Of a stretch of DNA of 64,000 nucleotides, positions 20,365 through 30,385 are shown piece by piece. The notes beneath the pieces are model-generated. The model was given only the letters and a program-made list of their open reading frames with translations. It was not told the origin of the DNA and did not search any database. Position numbers and translations under genes: made by a program. Numbering within the stretch: the stretch's first letter is position 1; every line of letters begins with the position of its first letter. The stretch comes from Tritrichomonas musculus (Eukaryota; Parabasalia; Tritrichomonadida; Tritrichomonadidae): assembly GCA_039105265.1 (NCBI GenBank), contig JAPFFF010000041.1, positions 868,001 to 932,000 on the forward strand, in the 5' to 3' direction.

Positions 20365-21759
20365 ATGGGCTTTATTTCAACCGGTATAAGTTTATTTTTT
20401 TTATGTAGGAACTTTCGGTGGCTCTTAACCAAATCCATAGAGTATTCTAATGCTTACTCGTTGAACAAAACTGGATTTTATAATTATAAAATAAAGAATA
20501 ATGAATCAATTACAGCATTTTTTAATAAAAGAAGCATTCGTATGTTTTTATTTTGTGAATATTTCAATTCAAGTAATATTATCTTATCAATTGATGATAA
20601 AATTGTTTCACTTTTAGATAATGGGAGTTCAAGTATTGAAAATGGTTTAGCAATTGACGCAGATGAAAAAGTTAATATCACATTTAATACAGATAAAGAA
20701 ATTAATGTTAATGTATGGCTAATTCCATCGTTTCTATGTCCAGATCTTTCTATATATGCATTTGATAAATATTTATTTGACATAGCCTTTCCATTAACAA
20801 CTTCAAAAATATGTATTTTTTCACCGATGATTGATTCCTTGGAAACTGAAATTAATTATGGTATTATTTCTCAAAATATTCATATTACTTCGTCAGTTTA
20901 TACTAGGTCATTTTACATTCCAGAAATAAAGGAAATGTCGAACAAATCCGTTAAAACAAAATTAAAAGAACCATTTATTATTCAAATTAATTGTGATGAC
21001 ATACTTCCAGCAAAACCGGAAGATTTTTACGATAATATCATATATTATAAAAGAGAATTAAATGCTGCTAGATCTAGAGAAGCCCAAGTTGGTATTGTTT
21101 CCAATTGCAATTCAACAAATGGATGTTCATCTCAAACCAATCCACAAATTGAAGTTTCGACAAAAAATCTTGGATGGCTTGGTGACATTCTTTGGATCGT
21201 TGCTTGTTTTCTTTTATCTTATTATAAAGATAATATTGATAATTTTTTAATGCCGATTTTTCGTAGGAAAAAGAACTTTTTAATGTTTGGCTTAAAAAAT
21301 GCAGGAAAGAAAACTTTAGCATCCAAAATTGTCCAAATTTTTGATGGTTCAGCTGTTTATGATGATAAAATGGAAAATATCAAAGAAGCAAAAATAATTA
21401 CTCTTAATTTTGATATAAAAATATATGAATTTGGAGAAGGTCCCTGTCCATCTTATAATTGGCTTAATAAACTTACTGGGATAATTTTTGTCATCGATGC
21501 ATCTGACATTGAAAATATCAGGGAAGCTCGAGAAGCCTTAAATATGATTCTTTTAAACAAAAAATATAGAGGACTTGATCTTCTCATTTTCTTGAACAAA
21601 ATGGATTGTAAGAATACTATGAGTATTGATTTAACTTGGAAAATTCTAGATCTAAAATCAATTAAAGATCGCAAATGGTCAATCGAAGGAGTTAGTGCAC
21701 GAAATGGTCCGGGTATATCTGATGGTATTTGTTGGTTACTAGGTAATCGCAAAGAATGA
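20365..21759 (+). CDS. Membrane-anchored Arf-like GTPase with a large N-terminal ectodomain
   Basis: A 464-residue protein. A hydrophobic N-terminus (ISLFFLC) is followed by ~240 residues rich in beta-forming and Asn-X-Ser/Thr sites, then one membrane segment at ~268-288 (LGWLGDILWIVACFLLSYY) and a basic stop-transfer (FRRKKN). The remaining ~160 residues are an Arf/SRP-receptor-beta-like GTPase. It has a P-loop GLKNAGKKT (309-317), the guanine-specificity motif NKMD (411-414) and SARNG for G5, ending in the typical C-terminal helix. The switch II motif DVGGQ is replaced by EFGEG (355-359), so the usual catalytic Gln and Asp are absent and hydrolysis may be slow or lost. SRP receptor beta has the same TM-then-GTPase order but no such ectodomain. 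A role in membrane trafficking or signalling is inference. Confidence 0.82.
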   Translation: MGFISTGISLFFLCRNFRWLLTKSIEYSNAYSLNKTGFYNYKIKNNESITAFFNKRSIRMFLFCEYFNSSNIILSIDDKIVSLLDNGSSSIENGLAIDADEKVNITFNTDKEINVNVWLIPSFLCPDLSIYAFDKYLFDIAFPLTTSKICIFSPMIDSLETEINYGIISQNIHITSSVYTRSFYIPEIKEMSNKSVKTKLKEPFIIQINCDDILPAKPEDFYDNIIYYKRELNAARSREAQVGIVSNCNSTNGCSSQTNPQIEVSTKNLGWLGDILWIVACFLLSYYKDNIDNFLMPIFRRKKNFLMFGLKNAGKKTLASKIVQIFDGSAVYDDKMENIKEAKIITLNFDIKIYEFGEGPCPSYNWLNKLTGIIFVIDASDIENIREAREALNMILLNKKYRGLDLLIFLNKMDCKNTMSIDLTWKILDLKSIKDRKWSIEGVSARNGPGISDGICWLLGNRKE

Positions 21760-22251
21760 ATAAATAAAATGTATTAGACAATTTAAAAGTTGAAAGAAAT
21801 AATAATAATAATAAAAATGATATTCGATAATATATTTATTTGCATATATAATAATGGCCTGCCAAACATTAATGAAAAATTGAACTTTTCAATTTTGAAA
21901 GATTTCTTTAAGTTTTTTTGTTTTTTAAATTTAATAATTTTATCTTATATTTGACAAATAATCGTTCATTCAAATTATGCTTAAATGTTTCGGCAAAGAG
22001 TATTATTCAAATTTAGTTGATTCGAAAAGTTATTGTCATGAAATGGAAATCATTAATTATTAACTTTGTTGTTGATAAGTATCTTGAATTAGTTATTGAC
22101 ACAAAAGTGATAAGGAACATGATATGTTTTAGAATTCAGTATAAATTTAAAATCTTCTTTTATTTGCATATCAATATAAAAACAAACTCTTCAAAAAAAT
22201 TGAATTAAAACTTTTAGATAAAGTATTGAATTTAAATTCAAAATTTTGAAT
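21760..22251. other. Intergenic region between convergent genes
   Basis: AT-rich shared 3' flank with no supported gene. Confidence 0.5.
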
Positions 22252-25200
22252 TTAGGTTTTGTGATATTGAAACTCTTCAATATCAAGACCTTCATAGAAA
22301 AGTTCGTTGATTTCTTTCCGATGTGGGAAAAGTTCGCTGATTTCTTTGAAACAGTCCTTTTGTTTTCGAATATGTAGTCGACCAAATAAGATAACATATG
22401 GCGGCGTATACAATATTTCTTTCATACATTGAATTATATCTTTGATCGCTTCAATAAAAATCTTTTTATGCTGTTCGTTTTTATAAACAAAATCGATGAA
22501 TTTTTCTGGATCTGAAAATATGGTGACTCCTTCATTTACGCATCCTCCAATCTCTTCTTCTTCTTTATCTTCATTCCCTTCATTTTCATTCATGCTTGAT
22601 AATTTCATTTTTTGATAATAATTTTCGTCTTTCGATGCTCGTTGAATTGAAAGTTTTTTTATGGATTCTGTCTTTCGTTTGGATTTTTTTGATCTTTTAT
22701 GATGTTTCTTTTTTTTATCATTTTCATTCTTGATTTTCAGATACCGTAAAGCTGTTTTCAATGACGGTTGGTTGAACAAATTAAATGATGGGAAATTGAA
22801 AATGAATGTTTTGAGATATGAAATTGATTTTTGAACATCATTGTGATCAAATTGAAGCTCAAATTGATATGAAAATTCTTCTCCTTCTTCTTCATCTTTG
22901 ATTTTCAGTTTCGAGAATGATTTAATGAAGTATTTCCTTGATTTGTTTGAATTTCCTTTCTTAAAATAATATTCAAAAAGTTTGAGATTCGTGAAGCAGA
23001 TAACAAATGTTTTAGAGATCGTAAGTCGAATGTCTCGATGTTCAATATCGCGGTAAATCAACGGTTCATCTTCATATTCTGATGCTTTGATATAATATTC
23101 AATCGATTCTTCTTCTCTCCCTGCTTTTTCTTTCAAATATCCAAGATTGTATTCTGCAAGTGAGAAACAATGATTAGATGATCGTTTATATAAATATTCT
23201 GCATTTCCAATCTCACTAAAATAAATTTCGTTGATTAAACCAAAGTTGTTCTGTCCAAATGGATACTCGCTGAACGCGGATTCTTTGATGTATTCATTTG
23301 CTTTCTTAAAATCTTTAATATCTAGCAAATAAATTAATCCAAGATCATTCTTCGCACGATGACGATATCTGTTATTTCTGAAAGTCCTTGTTTTCTTCTT
23401 TTCTTTTGAATAATGAATAATAAAATAACGATTCTCAATTTGTATGCATTTTAGATAGTTCTCGATTGATTTGGAAATCTTTCGATCACAAAATTCATTC
23501 GATGAATAAAAATTTCCTAAGAAAAACAATGCATCTGGATTATTTTGTTCTGCTGATAATTCAAAATATTTCATTGCTTTATGATAATCCCGCTCAACGC
23601 CATATCCATTGAAATAAATATCACCTAATTTGAAAAGAGCATCAAAATTGTTAATTCCAGCTGCCATTTCATATAATTTTTTTGCTTGTATATAATCTTT
23701 CTCAACTCCTTCGCCATTAAAATACATATCTCCTAATGCTTTATATGCCAAATAATTTCCTTTTTTAACAGCCATTTCATAATATTTTTTTACCTTCATA
23801 TAATTTTTATCAACTCCATAATGAAAAAGAATACCCAGAGCATATGGGGCAAAAGAGTCACCTTCTTTCACTGATAATTCATAATATATTTTAGCTCTCA
23901 GAAAATCTTTTGCAACTCCTAGTCCGTATTGATAAAGATGTCCTAATTTATTAAAGGCAGTTGAGTTATTTTGTTTGGCTGATAATTCATAATATTCTTT
24001 GGCTTTCAAATAATCTTTATCAACTCCTAGTCCGTATTGATAAAGATGTCCTAATTTATAAAATGCAGTTGAATTGTTTTGTTTGGCTGATAATACATAA
24101 TATTCTTTGGCTTTCAAATAATCTTTATCAACTCCTAGTCCGTATTGATAAAGATGTCCTAATTTATAAAATGCAGTTGAATTGTTTTGTTTGGCTGATA
24201 ATTCATAATATTCTTTGGCTTTCAAATAATCTTTATCAACTCCTAGTCCGTATTGATAAAGATGTCCTAATTTATAAAATTCAGTTGAATTGTTTTGTTT
24301 GGCTGATAATACATAATATTCTTTGGCTTTCAAATAATCTTTATCAACTCCTAGTCCGTATTGATAAAGATATCCTAAATAAATAAAGGCAGTTGAGTTG
24401 TTTTGTTTGGCTGATAATTCATAATATTCTTTGGCTTTCAAATAATCTTGTTCGACTCCTTCGCCATAATAATAAAGATGTCCTAAGTTATTAAATGCAG
24501 TTGAGTTGTTTTGTTCGGCTGATAGTTCATAATATTCTTTAGCTTTCAAAAAATCTTGTTCGACTCCTTCGCCATAATAATAAAGATGTCCTAAATTATT
24601 AAAAGCATCAGAGTTGTTTTGTTTGGCTGATAGTTCATAATATTCTTTGGCTTTCAAATAATCTTTATCAACTCCTAGTCCGTATTGATAAAGATGTCCT
24701 AATTTATAAAATGCAGTTGAATTGTTTTGTTTGGCTGATAATTCATAATATTCTTTGGCTTTCAAATAATCTTGTTCGACTCCTAGTCCGTATTGATAAA
24801 GATGTCCTAAATTATTAAAAGCATCAGAGTTGTTTTGTTCGGCTGATAGTTCATAATATTCTTTGGCTTTCAAATAATCTTGTTCGACTCCTTCGCCATA
24901 TTGATAAAGATATCCTAAATAAATAAAGGCAGTTGAGTTGTTTTGTTCGGCTGATAGTTCATAATATTCTTTAGCTTTCAAATAATCTTGTTTGACTCCT
25001 TCGCCATATTGATAAAGATATCCTAAATAAATAAAGGCAGTTGAGTTGTTTTGTTCGGCTGATAGTTCATAATATTCTTTAGCTTTCAAATAATCTTGTT
25101 TGACTCCTTCGCCATATTGATAAAGATATCCTAAATAAATAAAGGCAGTTGAGTTGTTTTGTTTGGCTGATAATTCATAATATTTTTTGGCTTTCAAATA

Positions 25201-28062
25201 ATCTTGTTCGACTCCTAGTCCGTATTGATAAAGATATCCTAAATAAATAAAGGCAGTTGAGTTGTTTTGTTTGGCTGATAGTTCATAATATTCTTTAGCT
25301 TTCAAATAATCTTGTTTGACTCCTTCGCCATATTGATAAAGATATCCTAAATAAATAAAGGCAGTTGAGTTGTTTTGTTTGGCTGATAATTCATAATATT
25401 TTTTGGCTTTCAAATAATTACGTTTAAATCCTTTGCCATAATAATAAATATCACCTATAATATTTAATGCATCTGAGTTGTTTTGTTCGGCTGATAGTCC
25501 ATAATATTTTTTCGCTTTTAAATAATCTCTTTTAAACATTAGAGATTTAAAATGTTTATCTAATTTTCTTGTGTTTTCAATTGAAATCAGTATATTTTCA
25601 TACATGAATTGTAGTGCTAGTTGAAAGATGTCAGTTTTTCTAATTGATTGAAAAAATTGGTCAAGATAACAGAATGATTCAATTTCATCAGTAATAATAG
25701 TTTTGATTTCATTGATAGTTGGTCTTGCTGTGTGTTCAAATTTAACACATTTCTTATAAAGGTCGTTCATTTTGGTTGATGATTTTTGAATAGATCTGAT
25801 ATCGTAGTTTCGTTTTTTATCAAAAATAGAAGTCAAATTTGTATCAAACATATTTTCTCGTTCATATAAAAAGTAGATAATAAGACCAAATGAATAAATA
25901 TCTGTTGCATATGTTAGTTCTTTACCATCGTCTTGTTCTGGTGACGTGTATCGAGATGATCCAAGATCATTCGTCATTGGTGTTGATTCATCTTTTATTG
26001 AACGAATTGTTTCAAAATCTGAAATGTAAGGAATGAAATCTTGATCGAGAAGGATGTTTGATGGTTTGAGATCTCGATGAATGAGTGATTTTGATTGAAG
26101 ATATTTAATTCCTGAATAAATGCGAAGAATTGTTGTCATTATGAATATATCATCTGCTTCTTCAGATGATAAATAAGAAGAAAGTGAATTGTTGCTCATA
26201 TATTTATAAATAAAGCCAACTATATCGTTATTTTCTGATTTAACAAATCCATAAAATGGTGTGAAGCTCCGATGAGAATATTTCGAACAGAAATTGATTT
26301 CATGTTCAATTTCTTTAGTTTTATGTTTTATTATTTTCATCGCAAAAATATGAAGACTGTAACGACAAATAACTAAACTAATCGATGATTCTTTTTTACA
26401 AGTTATGTTTCGTAATACAATGAAATCTTTTTCTTTGAAATCACATTTTTCAATTATATGATGTTCGTTATATTTATTTTGTTTAACAATGCCTCTCACT
26501 ATTTTCTTCAATGATTTATCTGATGAATAAAAAATATCATTGATTTTATCTCTGAAATAATTTGTTGGACAAAAAAATTGATCGCTGAAATATCTTGTTG
26601 GACAAAAAAATCGATGAACTGAATAAGTTATTAATGATGAAATTGTCATTTCAACAAATTTATTGTTTTTAATTTCATCGTTGAAACAAGATTCAAAATT
26701 TTCAATCTCTTCTTTCAAAAAAATATCTTCTTTTGACTCACCATTTTCTTTCAACGCAGAGCTAACGTTGATAATTTTCAAATTTTTATATTTTAGTTTT
26801 TTGATTATTTCTTTTATTGTAGCAATGTGGATGTTTTCTACAATGATGCAATTTTTTTCAACACAAATGATGACTTCAACAATTTGAGAATATGAACTTT
26901 TTTCTGTTGATCTCGAATGCTTGATGTCAAATACGATAAATTTAAAATTTTTCAAATAAAAAAACAATTTGGCCTTATATATGAACAAAATATGATCGTC
27001 GTCAGTATTTGGAAATTTATAATGTGAGAACTTGAAGTCAGAATGCAGTCTGCGAATTGTATTAGACTTTATATCGTTTCTCATTATCTCATACTCTTTT
27101 GAAAGTTTTTTAAAATTGATACTGAATTTATTTTTATAAAGGTATGATTTCTCATTTTTAAAAATTGATTTAAGCTTATATTCTATTGAATAATCTGGAT
27201 CATATGAAGCAAGTATGAAATAATGAATTTCTTTGTTAATGTCAGGTTGAATATATATACCTTCTCTATAAATATTCACAAGTTGAAAAGACGCATATGA
27301 GTTATTTTGATTTGCAGCAAGTGAATAATAATGGATGGCCTTGTTGATGTCTCTAGGAACATATTTTCTTACAGAATAAATATCACCAAGCCTTATTTGA
27401 GCTTCAAGAGAATTTTGATTTGCAGCCAGACTATAATAATGAATGCCTTTATCAATATCTTGAATAATATATTTATCTGGAAAATCCATTTGAACTTCAG
27501 AAATTATGCTTAAACGATATGAATCATAAAACCCAAAAAAATAAATATTGCCAAGAACATACAAATTGTGTTTTTGGTTCAATGAATTGTAATCAAAAAT
27601 TTCAATCATTTTTTGTTCTTTGTATTTTTTAGGTTCAAAAAACCCTAAAAAATATTTATCGAATAGATGAAAGAATTCATTTATAGTAGGTCTTTCGTTT
27701 GGTTCAATTGAAAAGCATGCTGAAAAAAAATTAGCTTTTGATTCATATTCAATCTTTGATATGTCATAAAATAATTGCTTATTTGTGTTTTCATACGGGT
27801 TACTGCGTGTTAGAATTTTCTCATAATAAATGTAATATATAATGAACCCTAATAATAAAATATCTGATTTGGAGGTTAAATATTCACCTCTTTCCAGTTC
27901 TGGCAATTGAATTTTCTGGAAATTTAAAGTCTTCTGTTCTTCTTCTTTTTCGTCGTCGGTTTGAATTAATCGATCAAAATCAAACAAAATTGGATCTTTC
28001 ATGCTGCTAATAATAATGTTATCCAAATACAAGTCTCGATATATGAATCCATTCGCGTGCAA
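22252..28062 (-). CDS. Double protein kinase with Sel1-repeat array (main part; joined to 27999-28922 by a break)
   Basis: 1936 codons open, without an ATG at the front: the first codon is TTG and reads as the Leu of QYLHANGFIYRDL. Order: the C-lobe of kinase 1 (YRDLYLDN, DFD instead of DFG; residues 1-150); a few Sel1 repeats; a ~150-residue domain resembling the N-terminus of the upstream piece; kinase 2 (~545-815, glycine loop degenerate, AMKII lysine, HRDLKPSN with Asp664, DFE instead of DFG); about 20 Sel1 repeats (~865-1550); and further weaker repeats, then a Lys/Glu-rich tail. The Sel1 solenoid should bind protein partners. Both kinase domains lack the DFG glycine and kinase 2 lacks a normal glycine loop, so weak or no activity is possible. 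It reads as two kinase-Sel1 genes fused head to tail. Apart from the break near 28065 the whole 5.8 kb is open. Confidence 0.85.
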   Translation of the reverse strand: MHANGFIYRDLYLDNIIISSMKDPILFDFDRLIQTDDEKEEEQKTLNFQKIQLPELERGEYLTSKSDILLLGFIIYYIYYEKILTRSNPYENTNKQLFYDISKIEYESKANFFSACFSIEPNERPTINEFFHLFDKYFLGFFEPKKYKEQKMIEIFDYNSLNQKHNLYVLGNIYFFGFYDSYRLSIISEVQMDFPDKYIIQDIDKGIHYYSLAANQNSLEAQIRLGDIYSVRKYVPRDINKAIHYYSLAANQNNSYASFQLVNIYREGIYIQPDINKEIHYFILASYDPDYSIEYKLKSIFKNEKSYLYKNKFSINFKKLSKEYEIMRNDIKSNTIRRLHSDFKFSHYKFPNTDDDHILFIYKAKLFFYLKNFKFIVFDIKHSRSTEKSSYSQIVEVIICVEKNCIIVENIHIATIKEIIKKLKYKNLKIINVSSALKENGESKEDIFLKEEIENFESCFNDEIKNNKFVEMTISSLITYSVHRFFCPTRYFSDQFFCPTNYFRDKINDIFYSSDKSLKKIVRGIVKQNKYNEHHIIEKCDFKEKDFIVLRNITCKKESSISLVICRYSLHIFAMKIIKHKTKEIEHEINFCSKYSHRSFTPFYGFVKSENNDIVGFIYKYMSNNSLSSYLSSEEADDIFIMTTILRIYSGIKYLQSKSLIHRDLKPSNILLDQDFIPYISDFETIRSIKDESTPMTNDLGSSRYTSPEQDDGKELTYATDIYSFGLIIYFLYERENMFDTNLTSIFDKKRNYDIRSIQKSSTKMNDLYKKCVKFEHTARPTINEIKTIITDEIESFCYLDQFFQSIRKTDIFQLALQFMYENILISIENTRKLDKHFKSLMFKRDYLKAKKYYGLSAEQNNSDALNIIGDIYYYGKGFKRNYLKAKKYYELSAKQNNSTAFIYLGYLYQYGEGVKQDYLKAKEYYELSAKQNNSTAFIYLGYLYQYGLGVEQDYLKAKKYYELSAKQNNSTAFIYLGYLYQYGEGVKQDYLKAKEYYELSAEQNNSTAFIYLGYLYQYGEGVKQDYLKAKEYYELSAEQNNSTAFIYLGYLYQYGEGVEQDYLKAKEYYELSAEQNNSDAFNNLGHLYQYGLGVEQDYLKAKEYYELSAKQNNSTAFYKLGHLYQYGLGVDKDYLKAKEYYELSAKQNNSDAFNNLGHLYYYGEGVEQDFLKAKEYYELSAEQNNSTAFNNLGHLYYYGEGVEQDYLKAKEYYELSAKQNNSTAFIYLGYLYQYGLGVDKDYLKAKEYYVLSAKQNNSTEFYKLGHLYQYGLGVDKDYLKAKEYYELSAKQNNSTAFYKLGHLYQYGLGVDKDYLKAKEYYVLSAKQNNSTAFYKLGHLYQYGLGVDKDYLKAKEYYELSAKQNNSTAFNKLGHLYQYGLGVAKDFLRAKIYYELSVKEGDSFAPYALGILFHYGVDKNYMKVKKYYEMAVKKGNYLAYKALGDMYFNGEGVEKDYIQAKKLYEMAAGINNFDALFKLGDIYFNGYGVERDYHKAMKYFELSAEQNNPDALFFLGNFYSSNEFCDRKISKSIENYLKCIQIENRYFIIHYSKEKKKTRTFRNNRYRHRAKNDLGLIYLLDIKDFKKANEYIKESAFSEYPFGQNNFGLINEIYFSEIGNAEYLYKRSSNHCFSLAEYNLGYLKEKAGREEESIEYYIKASEYEDEPLIYRDIEHRDIRLTISKTFVICFTNLKLFEYYFKKGNSNKSRKYFIKSFSKLKIKDEEEGEEFSYQFELQFDHNDVQKSISYLKTFIFNFPSFNLFNQPSLKTALRYLKIKNENDKKKKHHKRSKKSKRKTESIKKLSIQRASKDENYYQKMKLSSMNENEGNEDKEEEEIGGCVNEGVTIFSDPEKFIDFVYKNEQHKKIFIEAIKDIIQCMKEILYTPPYVILFGRLHIRKQKDCFKEISELFPHRKEINELFYEGLDIEEFQYHKT
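23790..25520 (-). repeat. 108-bp coding tandem array: 16 near-identical Sel1 repeats
   Basis: Sixteen successive 36-residue units follow the pattern YYELSAKQNNSTAF..LG.LYQYG.GV..DYLKAKE and differ at only a few positions. Four more diverged units follow. Variants alternate in patches (GEGVKQ, GLGVDK, YYVLSA), a sign of repeated unequal exchange or conversion rather than old divergence. Confidence 0.9.
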
Positions 28063-28922
28063 ATATTGTATTTATCTGAGAATGTTAGAGATTTTAAATC
28101 GAATTTATCCAGTGTTTTACCTTCGATAAATTCAAGTAGAAGACATTTATTGTGATCAATTAAAACTGATCCGTAATAGTGACAAATGAATGGATGAGAG
28201 ATTTTCAGATATTTCGATGACTCTCGTTCAATTAATTCTTTAGATTCACTTGTATCGTCATTCGGAATTTTCAATGCAAATAATTCTTCTCGTTTGATGT
28301 GATAAATTAATTCAACTGATCCAAGACTTCCTTTACCAACTCCTCTCAGACAAAGAAATTCTTCCTTCTTGAGATCAATCTTTTTTTGTTCATCTGCAAA
28401 GTCTTCATAATTATTTGATTCATATTTTCCTCGTAATTTTTTGTAACTTTTTTTGATCAAAAATCCACTCATGCTTCTCAACATCTTCATCAAAATCGAT
28501 CCAATTTTACGGTCATTAATATAAAAATACGATGAAAAATTTTCAATCTCAGATAAAAAAATCGCTTCTTCTTCTGATGCATTTTGGGAAACCGAACTTC
28601 CTTTTAGATAATATCTTTCAGAATCTTCATATTTGAATATGTTAGAAAGAATTGAGTCAATCAAGTTTTGATTATCTTCAACATGAATTAAATGGTAATC
28701 AAAACAAATAAAAAAGCATTCTTTTTGATCAGATCCTTCATATTTATCTGTTACAATAATTTGTGATTCATTTGAAAATACTGAAATTTCTTTCTCACTC
28801 TTGATATCTTTTCCATATAAAAAAAAATCGAATTTATAAAGGGTTTCTTCTAAATATTTATTTTGTAATCGAATTTCAGAATTATTAAAAAGAGTTTGGA
28901 AATCAGTAAAACTCTCTTTCAT
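27999..28922 (-). CDS. N-terminal piece of the double kinase-Sel1 gene (N-lobe of kinase 1)
   Basis: 307 codons from ATG at 28922, preceded on the minus strand by TCATTTTTA at 28940, an initiator-like motif 18 bp before the ATG. Residues 1-185 form a domain of unknown function whose text recurs before kinase 2 in the downstream piece (compare EIENFSSYF and EIENFESCF). Residues 188-280 are a kinase N-lobe with glycine loop GVGKGSLG (194-201), FALKIP (Lys218) and a hinge LLLEFIEGKTL. The last ~25 codons are out of frame with the rest. Reading on in the other frame gives QYLHANGFIYRDL directly, so roughly 25-30 bp of helix E appear to be deleted. This is either a true inactivating deletion or an assembly error. 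Confidence 0.75.
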   Translation of the reverse strand: MKESFTDFQTLFNNSEIRLQNKYLEETLYKFDFFLYGKDIKSEKEISVFSNESQIIVTDKYEGSDQKECFFICFDYHLIHVEDNQNLIDSILSNIFKYEDSERYYLKGSSVSQNASEEEAIFLSEIENFSSYFYINDRKIGSILMKMLRSMSGFLIKKSYKKLRGKYESNNYEDFADEQKKIDLKKEEFLCLRGVGKGSLGSVELIYHIKREELFALKIPNDDTSESKELIERESSKYLKISHPFICHYYGSVLIDHNKCLLLEFIEGKTLDKFDLKSLTFSDKYNICTRMDSYIETCIWITLLLAA

Positions 28923-29243
28923 AACAAAAAATAAAAATGAATATGAAAATTTTCAAAATTGAGAAGATAAATGGCATAATATACGTTATAAAACTTAATT
29001 CAGTTATATTAAGAATCAAATGCTATTCACACAAACCATCCCCTATTAAAAATTGGTGTAGATATACCTCAAGAAATTAATTTCTTCAGAAACTTGTCTT
29101 GGCAAAATGTTTTATATCTCATTTGAAGGATATTATTTTTTTTTAGAGCAATGCAGTAAATAAAATACAGATTTGCTAGATAAATACTAATGTTTAATAT
29201 TGATTTTCTCTCAAAATTTAAATTTTGGAATTAATTATTGAGT
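28923..29243. other. Short intergenic spacer
   Basis: About 320 bp of AT-rich DNA upstream of the double kinase gene and downstream of the decayed kinase gene. Nothing beyond the initiator-like motif at 28940 is recognised. Confidence 0.5.
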
Positions 29244-30262
29244 CTATTGTATAAAGATTTCAGATATATAAATGTTTAATTCTTCGATGTTGCTATCTTT
29301 TAGTAATAAGATTCCATACATAAAAATGGAAGGAAGATAATCTTTATCAGCAGCTTTTTTAGAGTAATTCAGAGCCTCGTCTTTATTGGAATCAATTCCA
29401 TCACCATTCAAATTCATGCCTGCGTATAAATGCATTGATATCGAATGTCCTTTATCAGCTGCACTTTTAAAATAGTGAGAAGCCTTCTCCTTGTTAACTT
29501 CTGTTTGATCACCTTTATAAAACATGAGTGCATATTTGTACATTGATTCGGTGCATCTTTTTTTTAGCTGCCTTTTTGTAATAGTCAAAAGCAACAGCTT
29601 TATTTTCATCAATTTTTTCGCCGTTATAAAGTTTATCAGCATAAATCTTCATTCCTTTAACGTTGTTTTTTTCGGCTGCCATTTTGAAATAACGAAGTGC
29701 TTCTTCTTTGTTTCCTTCTGTTTCAAACATTTCACCTGATTTTACCATCGCTTCAGAATTGCCTTTTGCTGCTGATTGTGAAAAACATCGTCTTGCTTCC
29801 GTTTGACGGAATTGATCATTTGTCTTTAATATGATTTTGCCAAATAATAGCGAAGCTTCTGGATCATCTCCAAAGATATTAAAATAAGTAAGGATTTCAT
29901 CGTAAATATGAAGATCATCTTCTTCTTCTTCTGTTTTAATTATGTTAAAAAGTTCCATGAAACAATCCTCGCCAATAAATGCGCAAATCTCATTGAAATC
30001 TGGTCGTTTTTCTGCTATCAGAGACAAGCACATATATAAAAATGTTTGATTTTCTACTCCTTCAATGCTAGATATTTTAGTGGGAATCCGTTGATTTGTT
30101 GTCATACAACATTACGCCAAATGAAAAAACATCAACTTTGAACGTATATTATGGACCTAAATCTATTTCTGGAGCTTTGTACAAAATTGTTCCAAGATTT
30201 GATTCCATTTCATATTTTTGTAGTTCTTCATTATTAATTCTTGATAATCCAAAATCACAAAT
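29244..30262 (-). pseudogene. Decayed protein kinase-Sel1 gene, 5' truncated
   Basis: On the minus strand the sequence starts abruptly at the kinase activation loop (ICDFGLSRINNEE, then LGTILYKAPEID), passes a TAA near 30150, continues as DVFSFGVMLY, then as a 196-codon frame with LSLIAEKRPDFNEICAFI and several Sel1 repeats (AEKNNVKGMKIYADKLYNG). It shifts frame near 29560-29600 and ends with more Sel1 repeats (ADKGHSISMHLYAGMNLNGDG). The N-lobe and catalytic loop are missing. With one stop, one frameshift and truncation it is a relic of the same family as the neighbouring 22252-28922 gene. Confidence 0.85.
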
Positions 30263-30277
30263 TCAACGACCATTTAT

Positions 30278-30370
30278 TTGTTGACGTTGAAAAAACGAAG
30301 TGAACGTTGTCAACGATGGCGTTTTAAACGGTCTCTCGTTGATCAATTTCTTCAACGTTGACCAACACTG
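30278..30370. repeat. Imperfect inverted repeat rich in GTTGAC/GTCAAC
   Basis: TTGTTGACGTTGAAAAAA near 30281 is matched in inverse by TTTCTTCAACGTTGACCAAC near 30347. Between them lie further GTTGTCAACG steps. It lies exactly where homology of the decayed kinase gene stops. It may be the footprint of a small mobile element or a rearrangement joint. Confidence 0.4.
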
Positions 30371-30385
30371 ACTATAGTATATTGA

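Noticed and set aside
23961-24386. 141-codon plus-strand frame with NILWLSNNLYQLLVRIDKD repeats
   Set aside because: Exact antisense shadow of the 108-bp Sel1 array.
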